This document shows, piece by piece, positions 18,410 through 26,026 of a stretch of 53,194 bases of DNA. The notes under the pieces are model-generated. The model was given only the letters and a program-made list of their open reading frames with translations, was not told the origin of the DNA and did no database searches. The stretch comes from Bacillota bacterium (GTDB lineage: Bacteria > Bacillota > Clostridia > Christensenellales > SZUA-584). The DNA lies in the NCBI GenBank assembly GCA_023408075.1, contig JAEYKW010000004.1, positions 1 to 53,194 on the forward strand, in the 5' to 3' direction. The position numbers and the translations under genes were made by a program. Position 1 is the first letter of the stretch; every line of letters starts with the position of its first letter.

Positions 18410-19018
18410 ATGAGCATGAATATATATGAGGCGGTGGACGGCATCGTCCGCAAAGAGAGTCAGGCTATTCTGGATGTGCTTGACTATCTCGACAAAGCGG
18501 CCGTTGAGCGGGCCGCTAAGGCTGTGAGCGAGTGCCGCGGCAAGGTAATCTTATCCGGCTGCGGCACCTCGGCGGCTGCCGGTAAAAAAATCGCACATAC
18601 GCTGAGCTGTGTGGAACGTCCGGCGTTGTTTCTGGAGCCCTCCGACGCTGTGCATGGCGGCCTTGGCGTGGTGCAGAGCGATGACATTGTGATATTGCTT
18701 TCAAAAGGCGGCGCCACAGCCGAGATTAACAATCTGATAGCGCCGTGCAAAACCAAAAAAGCTTTTGTCATCGGCGTCACGGAAAATGACGATTCCATAT
18801 TGGCCAAAGAAAGCGACCTGTTCTTAAAAGTGAAGGTGACGGCAGAGGCGGATTCGACCGGTCTGCTTGCGACTTCGAGCATAATGGGCCTGATCGCCGT
18901 TTTTGACGCGATTGCCATTTGTGCAGCCGAGATGACGGGATTCTCAAAAGAGAAATTCAGCGTCATCCATCCGGGCGGCGCAGTCGGCGAAAAGCTGCTG
19001 CATAAAAAGCTCTATTAA
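18410..19018 (+). CDS. SIS-domain sugar-phosphate isomerase-like protein (KpsF-like, no CBS domains), first
   Basis: 202 residues, essentially one SIS domain. It follows KpsF/KdsD (D-arabinose 5-phosphate isomerase) along its length: SGCGTSAAAGKKIAHTL, AVHGGLG, LSKGGATAEI, and the C-terminal His in IHPGGAVGEKLL, but lacks the CBS pair of KpsF. The GKS of classical isomerases is GTS here, so the usual active-site Lys is replaced. It probably isomerises or binds a ketose phosphate made in this operon. Start could be ATG 18410 or ATG 18416; the latter is better spaced from AGGGAG. Confidence 0.82.
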   Translation: MSMNIYEAVDGIVRKESQAILDVLDYLDKAAVERAAKAVSECRGKVILSGCGTSAAAGKKIAHTLSCVERPALFLEPSDAVHGGLGVVQSDDIVILLSKGGATAEINNLIAPCKTKKAFVIGVTENDDSILAKESDLFLKVKVTAEADSTGLLATSSIMGLIAVFDAIAICAAEMTGFSKEKFSVIHPGGAVGEKLLHKKLY

Positions 19019-19023
19019 CCGCT

Positions 19024-19671
19024 ATGGTATATTTTTCACCGTCTCTTTTTGGAGGCGATTTGCTCAATATCGCGCAGAGCGTACGCACGGCTCAGGCTGC
19101 CGGTGTGGATTCTTTGCATATTGACATCATGGATGGGTGTTTCGCCGAAGATTTTGGATTCAACATCAAGTCGGTGCGCGGTGTGCGCGCACTGACTCCC
19201 ATCCCCATTGACGTGCACCTGATGGTGTCGGCGCCCGAACGGTTCGTCGTGCGGTTTGCCGCGGAGGATATCAGCTGCTTATACATCCATTCGGAAGCGG
19301 CTGAGGATACGGCGGCGCTGCTGAGGCGCATCCGCGCCATGGGCAGACGGGCAGGGCTCGCCATATCCCCTGAAACGCCGCCGGATGCGGTGGCGCAGTG
19401 GCTGCCGCTCTGTGATGAGGTGCTGGTCATGACGGTGGCACCCGGCTGCGGCGGTGCAGCCCCGGACAAGACCTGTATTGATAAGATCAGAGTGATCCGG
19501 CAAATGGCAGGCGCGGAGCCGCTCATCATCAATGTAGACGGCGGCATCAATATGGAGTGGGCGCGCAAGTGCGTTGAAAACGGCGCAAGTAAGATTGTAG
19601 CCGGTACGGCTTTCTTTGGGTCCGACGACCCGGCAAAATTCTGCAAGGAAATCAAGGATACTGTCAAATGA
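19024..19671 (+). CDS. ribulose-phosphate 3-epimerase family protein (Rpe/AlsE-like)
   Basis: 215 residues, TIM barrel of the Rpe family. Metal ligands are conserved: His32 and Asp34 (LHIDIMDG), His65 (VDVHLMV region), Asp172 (INVDGG). The N-terminal SPSLFGGDLLNI and the MTVAPGCGG loop look closer to AlsE (D-allulose-6-phosphate 3-epimerase) than to housekeeping Rpe. It would epimerise a ketose phosphate at C3, for example xylulose 5-phosphate to ribulose 5-phosphate. The last 4 nt overlap the next SIS gene (ATGA), so the two are co-translated. Which ketose phosphate it uses is open. Confidence 0.85.
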   Translation: MVYFSPSLFGGDLLNIAQSVRTAQAAGVDSLHIDIMDGCFAEDFGFNIKSVRGVRALTPIPIDVHLMVSAPERFVVRFAAEDISCLYIHSEAAEDTAALLRRIRAMGRRAGLAISPETPPDAVAQWLPLCDEVLVMTVAPGCGGAAPDKTCIDKIRVIRQMAGAEPLIINVDGGINMEWARKCVENGASKIVAGTAFFGSDDPAKFCKEIKDTVK

Positions 19672-20282
19672 ACGAGGAACAACTGTTTGAGAATGCCTGC
19701 GCCATGTGGGATATCAACGCCAAGGAAATACAAAGGCTCAAGAGCGGCATAAGTCCCGCCGAATATGCGGCGGTGTTCGAAGCGATACGCTCTTGCAAGG
19801 GCCGTGTTGCGACAGTCGGCATGGGCACGTCGTCTGTGGCGGCCAGGAAGATCGCGCATATGCTCTGTGTAGCCAATGTGCCGTCTTTTTTTGTATCGGC
19901 CGGGGATGCGGCACACGGCGCTTTCGGTGCGGTGCAGCCGGGCGATGTGGTCATCGCGCTTTCGAAGGGCGGCAACACGGAGGAGCTTGTGAACCTGATC
20001 GAATCGATAAAGGGCAAGGAACTCACGCTGATTACTGTGACACAAAACGCGGATTCGCTGCTCGCTCAGGCTTCCGATATCGTACTCTGTTTGCAAGTGG
20101 ATGAATCGGACCATAAGCATATGCTGCCCACGGCCAGCATCGTTGCGATCATATCGATTTTCGACGCCATTGCGGACGAGCTCACGAAATGTGAGCAGTT
20201 CAGCGAGAGAGCGTTTTACTTCAATCACAATCATGGCTCTGTGGGTGCGCTGCTTAAAGACAGGCTCGATGACAACCAATAA
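19668..20282 (+). CDS. SIS-domain sugar-phosphate isomerase-like protein (KpsF-like, no CBS domains), second
   Basis: 204 residues, a diverged paralog of the SIS protein encoded at 18410. Shared landmarks: VGMGTSSVAARKIAHML, AAHGAFG, LSKGGNTEEL and a C-terminal His-rich NHNHGSVGALL. As in the first copy, GKS is replaced by GTS and the SNSG of KpsF by SKGG. Two such copies flanking an Rpe-like epimerase in one operon suggest either a hetero-oligomer or two consecutive isomerisation steps. No CBS domains, no signal peptide; cytoplasmic. Confidence 0.8.
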   Translation: MNEEQLFENACAMWDINAKEIQRLKSGISPAEYAAVFEAIRSCKGRVATVGMGTSSVAARKIAHMLCVANVPSFFVSAGDAAHGAFGAVQPGDVVIALSKGGNTEELVNLIESIKGKELTLITVTQNADSLLAQASDIVLCLQVDESDHKHMLPTASIVAIISIFDAIADELTKCEQFSERAFYFNHNHGSVGALLKDRLDDNQ

Positions 20283-20295
20283 GGAGGATGCTCTC

Positions 20296-21162
20296 ATGAT
20301 ACCAAAATTCACGTTGAACAATGGTGTGCGCGTGCCCGCGATCGGTCTTGGCACTTATCTTGCCAAGGATGGGGATGAGGCTTACCGCACCGTCATGGAT
20401 GCCTTGAGCGTGGATTGCTGCAGCATTGATACGGCCATGTACTATTTCAACGAGGTCAGTATCGGGCAGGCCATTCGCGATTCGGGCATGCCGCGGGAAA
20501 AAGTTTATATCACAACGAAGCTTTGGAACGATTCGCACGGTTTTGAGAAAACGCTCAAGGCTTTTGACGCGTCGTTAAAGCGGCTCGGCCTTGACTACAT
20601 CGACGAATATCTGATTCATTGGCCGAATCTTGATGAGGAATACATTCCGACATGGAAGGCGTTTGAGAAGCTGTACCGGGACGGGCTGATACGGGTGATC
20701 GGGCTGTCCAATTTCCCAAAACTCACGCTGATGAACTTGATGCAGCATTGCGAGATAAAACCGATGGTCAACCAGATTGAAGTCAATCCGGTTTTTCAGC
20801 CGGATGATCTGATCGATTTTTGCCAGCAAAACGACATTCTCGTTGAGGCGTGGCGCCCAATCGTCTGGGGCAAGCTCGACAAAGAGCCGATATTGAGCAT
20901 TGCCGCAAAATACGGCAAGACGCCGGTGCAGGTGGCACTGAGATGGCTGTATCAGCGCGGAATCCGCACGCTGCCCAAAACCACGCATAAGGAGCGGATG
21001 ATTGAGAACATGCAGATTTTTGATTTTACGCTGAGCAGCGATGACATGGCCGGGATCAGCAAGCTGAACACATGGATTCGCACGGGCGAATCGCCGGATG
21101 AGTTCCTTTTCATGGGTGAGGAAATGATCGCGCAGCAAAGGGCGCTCGGGTATCCTTGTTAG
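20296..21162 (+). CDS. aldo/keto reductase
   Basis: 288 residues from ATG 20296, 10 bases after AAGGAGG; the longer open frame back to 20101 lies inside the SIS gene and is rejected. Catalytic tetrad Asp45, Tyr50, Lys75 and His108 is intact (SIDTAMYYFNE, ITTKLWN, YLIHWPN). NAD(P)H-binding region near LRWLYQRGIRTLPKTTHKER. AKR enzymes of this YvgN/YtbE-like type reduce sugar aldehydes or ketones or oxidise polyols. As the last gene of the sugar operon it may supply the redox step between a polyol and the ketose, or detoxify an aldehyde. Confidence 0.9.
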   Translation: MIPKFTLNNGVRVPAIGLGTYLAKDGDEAYRTVMDALSVDCCSIDTAMYYFNEVSIGQAIRDSGMPREKVYITTKLWNDSHGFEKTLKAFDASLKRLGLDYIDEYLIHWPNLDEEYIPTWKAFEKLYRDGLIRVIGLSNFPKLTLMNLMQHCEIKPMVNQIEVNPVFQPDDLIDFCQQNDILVEAWRPIVWGKLDKEPILSIAAKYGKTPVQVALRWLYQRGIRTLPKTTHKERMIENMQIFDFTLSSDDMAGISKLNTWIRTGESPDEFLFMGEEMIAQQRALGYPC

Positions 21163-21180
21163 AAGAATAATAGCTGGAAG

Positions 21181-21208
21181 AGCACATTGCACAATGTGCT
21201 TTTTGTTT
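21181..21208 (+). terminator. intrinsic terminator of the sugar operon
   Basis: AGCACATTG-CA-CAATGTGCT (21181-21200) is a perfect inverted repeat followed by TTTTGTTT, 19 bases past the stop codon of the reductase gene. Confidence 0.85.
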
Positions 21209-21322
21209 ATGTGCATGATTAGTATAAAAGGAAAGACTCACTGATTGCGAATGCCATTGAGAGTATTGCGCTTTACTTTCTGCCTGATGTCCTATATTAT
21301 GGAAACATCATAGATATAGGCG

Positions 21323-21859
21323 GTGACATATGGCTTCAGTGATCACTCAGATCGCGGTAGGTGGAACCTTGCGCAGCATGAGACCCTACTTTCCGGGCGC
21401 GTCAGCGGCATATTCGTGAATCTCACTTTTGTCAAACACATTCGGGAAAGCGTCGATCCGCAGGATTTTTCTAAGCCAATCGGGTCTTATCTTTTTGGAG
21501 CGCTGTTTCAGCCCAAATATGAACATGTCACGATCGATTTTTACGTCAGCAGAAAAAGCGGAGTTGATGAGCCGGAGCTGAGCGGCTTTCTGGAAGAGCA
21601 GTATGAAAGCTACCAAACCAGCCTGCCGACCTATATCAACGGGCATTTTGGGATCACGCTTTATCAGCGCGATACGCTCAATGTGAAGGCAGAGTATGTG
21701 ATTGATTTTCTGGATATGATGGCCGATTTTTTAAGCGAGCGCGGATATTTCAGCGGCTGCCGGAAATGCGGCAGCGATGACAATCTGTCTCAGGTTGTTT
21801 ATGCCGGGAGGGCAACGGAGATTTGTGAGAACTGCCGATTGAAGGAAGCGACATTTTAA
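21323..21859 (+). CDS. hypothetical Cys-rich protein, possibly frameshifted near its 5' end
   Basis: 178 residues from GTG 21323, family not recognised. The main body (FVNLTFVKHIRES onward) looks like genuine coding, ending in a zinc-ribbon-like CRKCG ... CENC pair (about residues 148-171). The first 26 codons look less convincing than an overlapping frame starting at ATG 21330, which reads MASVITQIAVGGTLRSMRPY and stops at 21417-21419. A one-base shift around 21400-21420 would join that start to the main body. So the gene may be a frameshifted pseudogene, contain a sequencing error, or use the GTG. No membrane segment is present. Confidence 0.6.
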   Translation: MTYGFSDHSDRGRWNLAQHETLLSGRVSGIFVNLTFVKHIRESVDPQDFSKPIGSYLFGALFQPKYEHVTIDFYVSRKSGVDEPELSGFLEEQYESYQTSLPTYINGHFGITLYQRDTLNVKAEYVIDFLDMMADFLSERGYFSGCRKCGSDDNLSQVVYAGRATEICENCRLKEATF

Positions 21860-21893
21860 ACTCTCTATTTGATTATGTTGTATTGGTGAATAA

Positions 21894-22313
21894 ATGAGCT
21901 GTGTTTATATGTTATTACACTCAAGACCAGTCGATGAGGATGCACATGAGACGTTTTTGATAGGTTTCTATTCATCCCATCAGAAAGCTCAGGATGTAAT
22001 TGAACGATATAAAAATATCGACGGATTTCGTAATCACCCAAAAGATTTCGCTATAGAAGAATGGGAAGTCGATGTTGATGATTTTAATAGACAGGGAGGA
22101 GATTATAACGGGAAAGTATTCTATTTAGCCCATGAATATTATGATGGTACCGAATATGATTATGTTACGAAAATCGGGGTTTATTCGAAAAGACAAAATG
22201 CAAAAAAGGCATTGAGTAAATATAAGGGCCTTCCTGATTTCAAAGAGCATGCAGATGGCTTTACCATTGATGAATATGATATCGACGAAGATAACTGGAC
22301 TCAGGGTTTTTAA
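21894..22313 (+). CDS. hypothetical protein with duplicated domain (DUF7336-like)
   Basis: 139 acidic residues built of two similar units of about 48 residues: FLIGFYSSHQKAQDVIERYK ... EEWEVDVD (21-65) and TKIGVYSKRQNAKKALSKYK ... DEYDIDED (91-136). Each has a beta-strand-like start, a helix, a DF(K/R)xH(P/A) segment and an acidic strand. The pattern resembles small DUF7336-type proteins, a tentative identification. The gene is clearly more AT-rich than its neighbours, and its ribosome binding site is weak. No membrane or catalytic motif is visible; function unknown. It could have been acquired by transfer. Confidence 0.7.
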   Translation: MSCVYMLLHSRPVDEDAHETFLIGFYSSHQKAQDVIERYKNIDGFRNHPKDFAIEEWEVDVDDFNRQGGDYNGKVFYLAHEYYDGTEYDYVTKIGVYSKRQNAKKALSKYKGLPDFKEHADGFTIDEYDIDEDNWTQGF

Positions 22314-22391
22314 ATTTGGAGATAAGCCATTCTGATGGTTCTATACGATATTCGATCACCTGTGATATAATCCCATCCGAAAGGTGAATAT

Positions 22392-22850
22392 ATGACACGA
22401 AACGAATTATCAGAGATTAACGATGAACAGCTCATATGGGCGTGTGCACAGCCGCTCATTTGGCAGGTGCGCGGCAAAGACCCTTTGACCAAAGCCCGGT
22501 TTATGAAGACTCTGAGCGAAGCACAGCGCGCGCTGTTTCTTTTTCAGGTGATGTATGGTCATGCCCATCACGGGATGGCGCTGTTCTTTCAGCAGATCGC
22601 TTATATTGCAGAATCTATGGATTATTGGGCGGCGCTCAAATCATCAATGAGATACTTTGATGATACCGATATGCTGAATCTGATCGGCAAAATGGAAGAG
22701 GCCTATCACGCTCAGGCTAAGGGAATAGAATGCGGTGAACAATTGAATGAGCTCGATGAAAAATACGGGCAAAGAATCCCGCTCACCTTGGAACGGATCG
22801 GCGCATACATCCGAAACAATCCGGCAGAGTTTATAAAGCTTGAGGACTGA
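22392..22850 (+). CDS. hypothetical protein, 152 aa
   Basis: A soluble, mostly helical protein (AQRALFLFQVMYGHAHHGMA, IGKMEEAYHAQAKG). The block around residues 45-110 is reminiscent of DMP19/DUF4375-like proteins that are common in small accessory operons, but I cannot assign it with confidence. The start ATG follows an AAAGGTG site. It precedes a membrane-anchored small protein by 39 bases and may be cotranscribed with it. Confidence 0.7.
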   Translation: MTRNELSEINDEQLIWACAQPLIWQVRGKDPLTKARFMKTLSEAQRALFLFQVMYGHAHHGMALFFQQIAYIAESMDYWAALKSSMRYFDDTDMLNLIGKMEEAYHAQAKGIECGEQLNELDEKYGQRIPLTLERIGAYIRNNPAEFIKLED

Positions 22851-22889
22851 ATGTTTGAAACAAGTCATAAATAAGGCAGGAGCAAAACA

Positions 22890-23279
22890 ATGGATAAAAG
22901 AAAAATCATAACGCTGCTGTTGTGCAGCGTCATTATCGCAGGCGGAATCATCATCGGCTCGGCGGTCTCTTCAAGCACGCTGGCAGAACGCCCGCTGACA
23001 GGCAGCTTCAGCGGCAGTCTAAGTTCTTCCGAATTGATGGAAACGGAAGTCATGGGAACCTACAGCCTTATGTACGATCTTGGAATATTTCCTTCAAATG
23101 AGAGTGTGGACTATGACACTGAAAACGAAAGGCTTAAGTCGGAGCTGGAAAGCAACATACTAAATGGCAAATGGCCGGGCTTTCCGTATGTGAGCATAAA
23201 CGGGGACATGTATTTTTCCAGATCAGCTGTAGAAGAATGGTTCGCAGAGAAGGGAAAGACACAGCTGGTGATTGAATGA
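22890..23279 (+). CDS. membrane-anchored small protein with HTH/excisionase-like C-terminus
   Basis: 129 residues. An N-terminal hydrophobic segment (about 6-27) acts as anchor or uncleaved signal. The middle is Ser-rich, with an acidic helical stretch (ENERLKSELESNIL). The C-terminal segment FPYVSINGDMYFSRSAVEEW resembles the wing and second helix of MerR/excisionase-type HTH modules, which read as a strand pair followed by a helix ending in Trp. Because that part would lie outside the cell if the helix is a signal anchor, true DNA binding is doubtful. Good AGGAG site. Function unknown. Confidence 0.65.
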   Translation: MDKRKIITLLLCSVIIAGGIIIGSAVSSSTLAERPLTGSFSGSLSSSELMETEVMGTYSLMYDLGIFPSNESVDYDTENERLKSELESNILNGKWPGFPYVSINGDMYFSRSAVEEWFAEKGKTQLVIE

Positions 23280-23327
23280 TTAAACCCTGGACTTGATTCT
23301 TCATTTCAAAGCCTGTGAGGTTTAAGC

Positions 23328-23603
23328 TTATTCGAGTGACTCCCTTTGCATCTCGTCATACACAAACCGGTACAGCGCAAAAAGCTCGGCTGCGGCGGGA
23401 TCGTCCACATTGATATCGGGATGGTATTTGTTCAATATGCCGCCCCACCCGAGCTCGGTGATCTCGTCTCTCATATCGCGGTAGCGCTGAAGAAAGCCGA
23501 GCTGCACGTTGACTTCGGTCAGCATATCCCGGATATGTTCCAGATCGATTAATATGGATTCAAACTGCTCCTCCCTTGTGAGCTCCTTGTCGTCCTCGTT
23601 CAT
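23328..23603 (-). CDS. small J-domain-like protein with HPD motif
   Basis: 91 residues from the ATG at 23603, which has a CGGAGG site; the open frame reaches 23657 but the extra 18 residues lack a site. The first 45 residues form a helix (EEQFESILIDLEHIRDMLTE). Residues 53-86 (WGGILNKYHPDINVDDPAAA then ELFALYRFVYDEM) match helix II-HPD-helix III of a DnaJ domain, with HPD at 61-63. It lacks a zinc-finger or substrate domain. It could recruit DnaK or be a degenerate J-like scaffold. It converges with the plus-strand gene at 22890. Confidence 0.65.
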   Translation of the reverse strand: MNEDDKELTREEQFESILIDLEHIRDMLTEVNVQLGFLQRYRDMRDEITELGWGGILNKYHPDINVDDPAAAELFALYRFVYDEMQRESLE

Positions 23604-23841
23604 ACCGCGCCTCCGAAAAGTTATGCTTACTATTATGCTTGGGGGAGGGGTTTTCATACATGAGGGTTAGAAAAAAGCAAAGATAAACGGTTTGCACCGC
23701 TGCGGTATGATATGAGAATATATGTGAATAATATACGTTTATTATATGAATTTGGTTAAATCATCTTGCGAATATTAAACCAATTGATGTAATATATTTG
23801 TATTGGTATCACAATGAAATTATTCGAGAGGGGTGTATCCT

Positions 23842-24552
23842 ATGTCTCCGTACAAAAGCTTTATTGCCGCAACGAAGAATTATCTCCAGAGCAACGCGTT
23901 TTTAAAGTTCCTGCTCGCTGCATCCATATTCATTTTCGCGGCAGGCGGGCTTTTCTATCTGCTCGGCATTTTTATTATTGGCGTTTATGATGCTTTTGTC
24001 TGCCTTGGCAGCATATTGATTTGGGCAGGCTTGCTGCTCTCGATCATCAAGGAAGACGTGCTGACCATCGCGATAACCAGCGGCGCAATCTCTCTGGGCA
24101 GCCTTGTTGCCTGGATCATCAAGCTGGTTGGCGGCGGTACATATTTCGGGTTTGCAATAGGAGGCAGCTTCGCTTTCACGCCCTTCTTCTTCTTCCTGAT
24201 ATTCGGTGCCATTGCCACGGTGGTGTTCATCAGGGCTGAAAAGTTCAGGCAAATGCGTGCCGCTTCTGCGGCGGCAAGACCTCAGGGATTCCCCTGCCAG
24301 AGATGCGGAAATACCGTGCCTTTCGGTTCGGGGTTCTGCCCGGCCTGCGGTGCTCCCGCTCCGCAATACGCGCCCCCGCAGCCGCCTCCGTATCAGTACG
24401 CGCCCCCGCAGGCTCCGCCTCCGCCATATGCACCGCCTGCACCTCCCGCTGCACCGGCGAGTGAAGCGGCCACGAAGCAATGCGCCACCTGCGGTGCAGA
24501 TCTGCCCATAGATGCGGTGTTCTGCGGCAAATGCGGTGCGAAGCAGGAATAA
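23842..24552 (+). CDS. membrane protein with two C-terminal zinc ribbons
   Basis: 236 residues from ATG 23842 (GAGAGGGG site 8 bases upstream; an upstream GTG at 23833 overlaps that site). Four hydrophobic segments span about residues 20-135. Then a zinc ribbon CQRCG ... CPACG, a Pro/Tyr/Ala-rich linker with YAPPQ-type repeats, and a second zinc ribbon CATCG ... CGKCG near the C terminus. The architecture is common among Clostridia proteins of unknown role. The ribbons would be cytoplasmic. A terminator follows 20 bases after the stop. Confidence 0.78.
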   Translation: MSPYKSFIAATKNYLQSNAFLKFLLAASIFIFAAGGLFYLLGIFIIGVYDAFVCLGSILIWAGLLLSIIKEDVLTIAITSGAISLGSLVAWIIKLVGGGTYFGFAIGGSFAFTPFFFFLIFGAIATVVFIRAEKFRQMRAASAAARPQGFPCQRCGNTVPFGSGFCPACGAPAPQYAPPQPPPYQYAPPQAPPPPYAPPAPPAAPASEAATKQCATCGADLPIDAVFCGKCGAKQE

Positions 24553-24570
24553 AATCTGATAACAACAAAC

Positions 24571-24605
24571 AAAGGCATTGTCCCGCTGGGGCAATGCCTT
24601 TTCTA
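24571..24605 (+). terminator. intrinsic terminator after the zinc-ribbon membrane protein gene
   Basis: AAGGCATTG (24572-24580) pairs with CAATGCCTT (24592-24600) and is followed by TT. On the other strand the same stem precedes a short A/T run and may also serve cinA, whose stop codon is 18 bases away. Confidence 0.7.
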
Positions 24606-24622
24606 TCATGGTTAAGCGGACT

Positions 24623-25870
24623 CTAAGCCTTTTGTGCGGCGATCAGCATCATCGAGAGCGCATTGAGGGCAGCCAGGCTACGTATCGCGTTTCTCTCGTC
24701 CTTATGCCCGCGCGAGAGCAGCAGCTTTTTCACTTCGCTGTGCTTATCGCTGCTGACGGCGATGTACACAAGCCCCACAGGCTTTTCCGTCGTGCCGCCG
24801 TCCGGCCCCGCAATGCCCGTGATGCCGACGCCGATATCCGTGCCCGTGAGCTTGCGGACGCCCTCGGCCATCTGCTGCGCCGTATCGGGTGACACGGCAC
24901 CTTTTTCTTTAAGCGTCTGTTCGCTCACGCCGAGCAGCTTCATTTTAAGCTCGTTCGTGTAGGTGCATACGCCGCCTGCGAACACGCCCGATGCGCCCGG
25001 AATGCCGGTTATCGCGGCGGAAGCAAGGCCGCCGGTGCAGCTTTCCGCCGTGGCCGCGACGAGGCCCTTTTCTTTAAGCGCCATCACCAGCGCATTTTGC
25101 ATGCTGCCGACATCCACGCCGTAGACCACGTTGCCGAGGGTCTGCCTGATTTGCGACACGACAGGATCAATCAACGCCTCGGCTTCCCGCTCGCTGGCGG
25201 CTTTGGCGCTCACGCGCACCTCCACCTCACCTTGCTTCGCGTACGGCGCGACGGTGGGGTTGGTCGAGGTGGTCATCAGCTCGCGCAGCGTATCCTCCAC
25301 CGACGATTCGCCCATGCCGAATATATACAGCGTTTTGGAACGGATCACACCGCCGGTTTGCTGCTGAAGATACGGGGAAATGCGCTCCAAAAACATAGGC
25401 CGCATTTCGGACGGCGGGCCCGGCATCATGATAACCGTTTTGCCGTTCTGCGCCACCGCGACACCCGGGGCAAGCCCGTTGTCGTTGAAGAAAACGGTGC
25501 TTCCTTCCGGCACGAGCGCCTGCAGCATGTTGTTGGGCGTCATGGGCCATTCCCGTCTTTTAAAAAGCGCTTCCATCTTCTTAACGCTGGGTTCGTGCAG
25601 CACAAGGCCCAGACCGAAATAATCCGCAATTGTTTTTTTCGTAAGGTCGTCGTATGTGGGCCCAAGGCCGCCCGTGGTGAGCACCACGTCGCTGCGCGAC
25701 AGCGCAAGCGAGAGGCTGCCTTTAAGACGCTCCGCGTTGTCTCCGACGACCGACTGGTGATACATGTCGATGCCGAGCGCCGCGAGCTCCTTGGAAAGAA
25801 ACGCGCCGTTGGTATTGACGATATCGCCGAGCAATATTTCCGTGCCGATACAAATGATTTCCGCGATCAT
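24623..25870 (-). CDS. cinA: CinA-family protein: nicotinamide-nucleotide amidohydrolase with MoCF-like domain
   Basis: 415 residues from ATG 25870 (GGAG site); an extension to 25933 runs into the promoter and is rejected. N-terminal MoaB/Mog-like domain (ICIGTEILLGDIVNTN, TTGGLGPTYDDLTK, MPGPPSEMRP) and C-terminal CinA domain (AESCTGGLASAAITGIPGAS, GITGIAGPDGGT), with the Ser of ESCTGG as the expected catalytic residue. The C-terminal domain deamidates nicotinamide mononucleotide in pyridine nucleotide recycling; the N-terminal one resembles ADP-ribose pyrophosphatases. In other Firmicutes it is often next to recA; here it stands alone. Confidence 0.95.
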   Translation of the reverse strand: MIAEIICIGTEILLGDIVNTNGAFLSKELAALGIDMYHQSVVGDNAERLKGSLSLALSRSDVVLTTGGLGPTYDDLTKKTIADYFGLGLVLHEPSVKKMEALFKRREWPMTPNNMLQALVPEGSTVFFNDNGLAPGVAVAQNGKTVIMMPGPPSEMRPMFLERISPYLQQQTGGVIRSKTLYIFGMGESSVEDTLRELMTTSTNPTVAPYAKQGEVEVRVSAKAASEREAEALIDPVVSQIRQTLGNVVYGVDVGSMQNALVMALKEKGLVAATAESCTGGLASAAITGIPGASGVFAGGVCTYTNELKMKLLGVSEQTLKEKGAVSPDTAQQMAEGVRKLTGTDIGVGITGIAGPDGGTTEKPVGLVYIAVSSDKHSEVKKLLLSRGHKDERNAIRSLAALNALSMMLIAAQKA

Positions 25871-25901
25871 ACTTTGTGTCTCCGTTCGTTGTTTGAAGTG
25901 T

Positions 25902-25910
25902 ATTATACCA
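25902..25910 (-). promoter_or_regulatory. extended -10 promoter of cinA
   Basis: Minus-strand TGGTATAAT (TGN plus a perfect TATAAT) lies 32 bases before the cinA start. The -35 region is poor, as usual with extended -10 promoters. Confidence 0.5.
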
Positions 25911-26026
25911 CAGCCGTAAACCTGCCGACACATCTGATGCTGATAATCTTAACGATTGCAAATTCTCATATGGTTTTATTTAACTGACTATGTTATTCTG
26001 TAGCAAACCGATTCTCGGAGGCTTTC

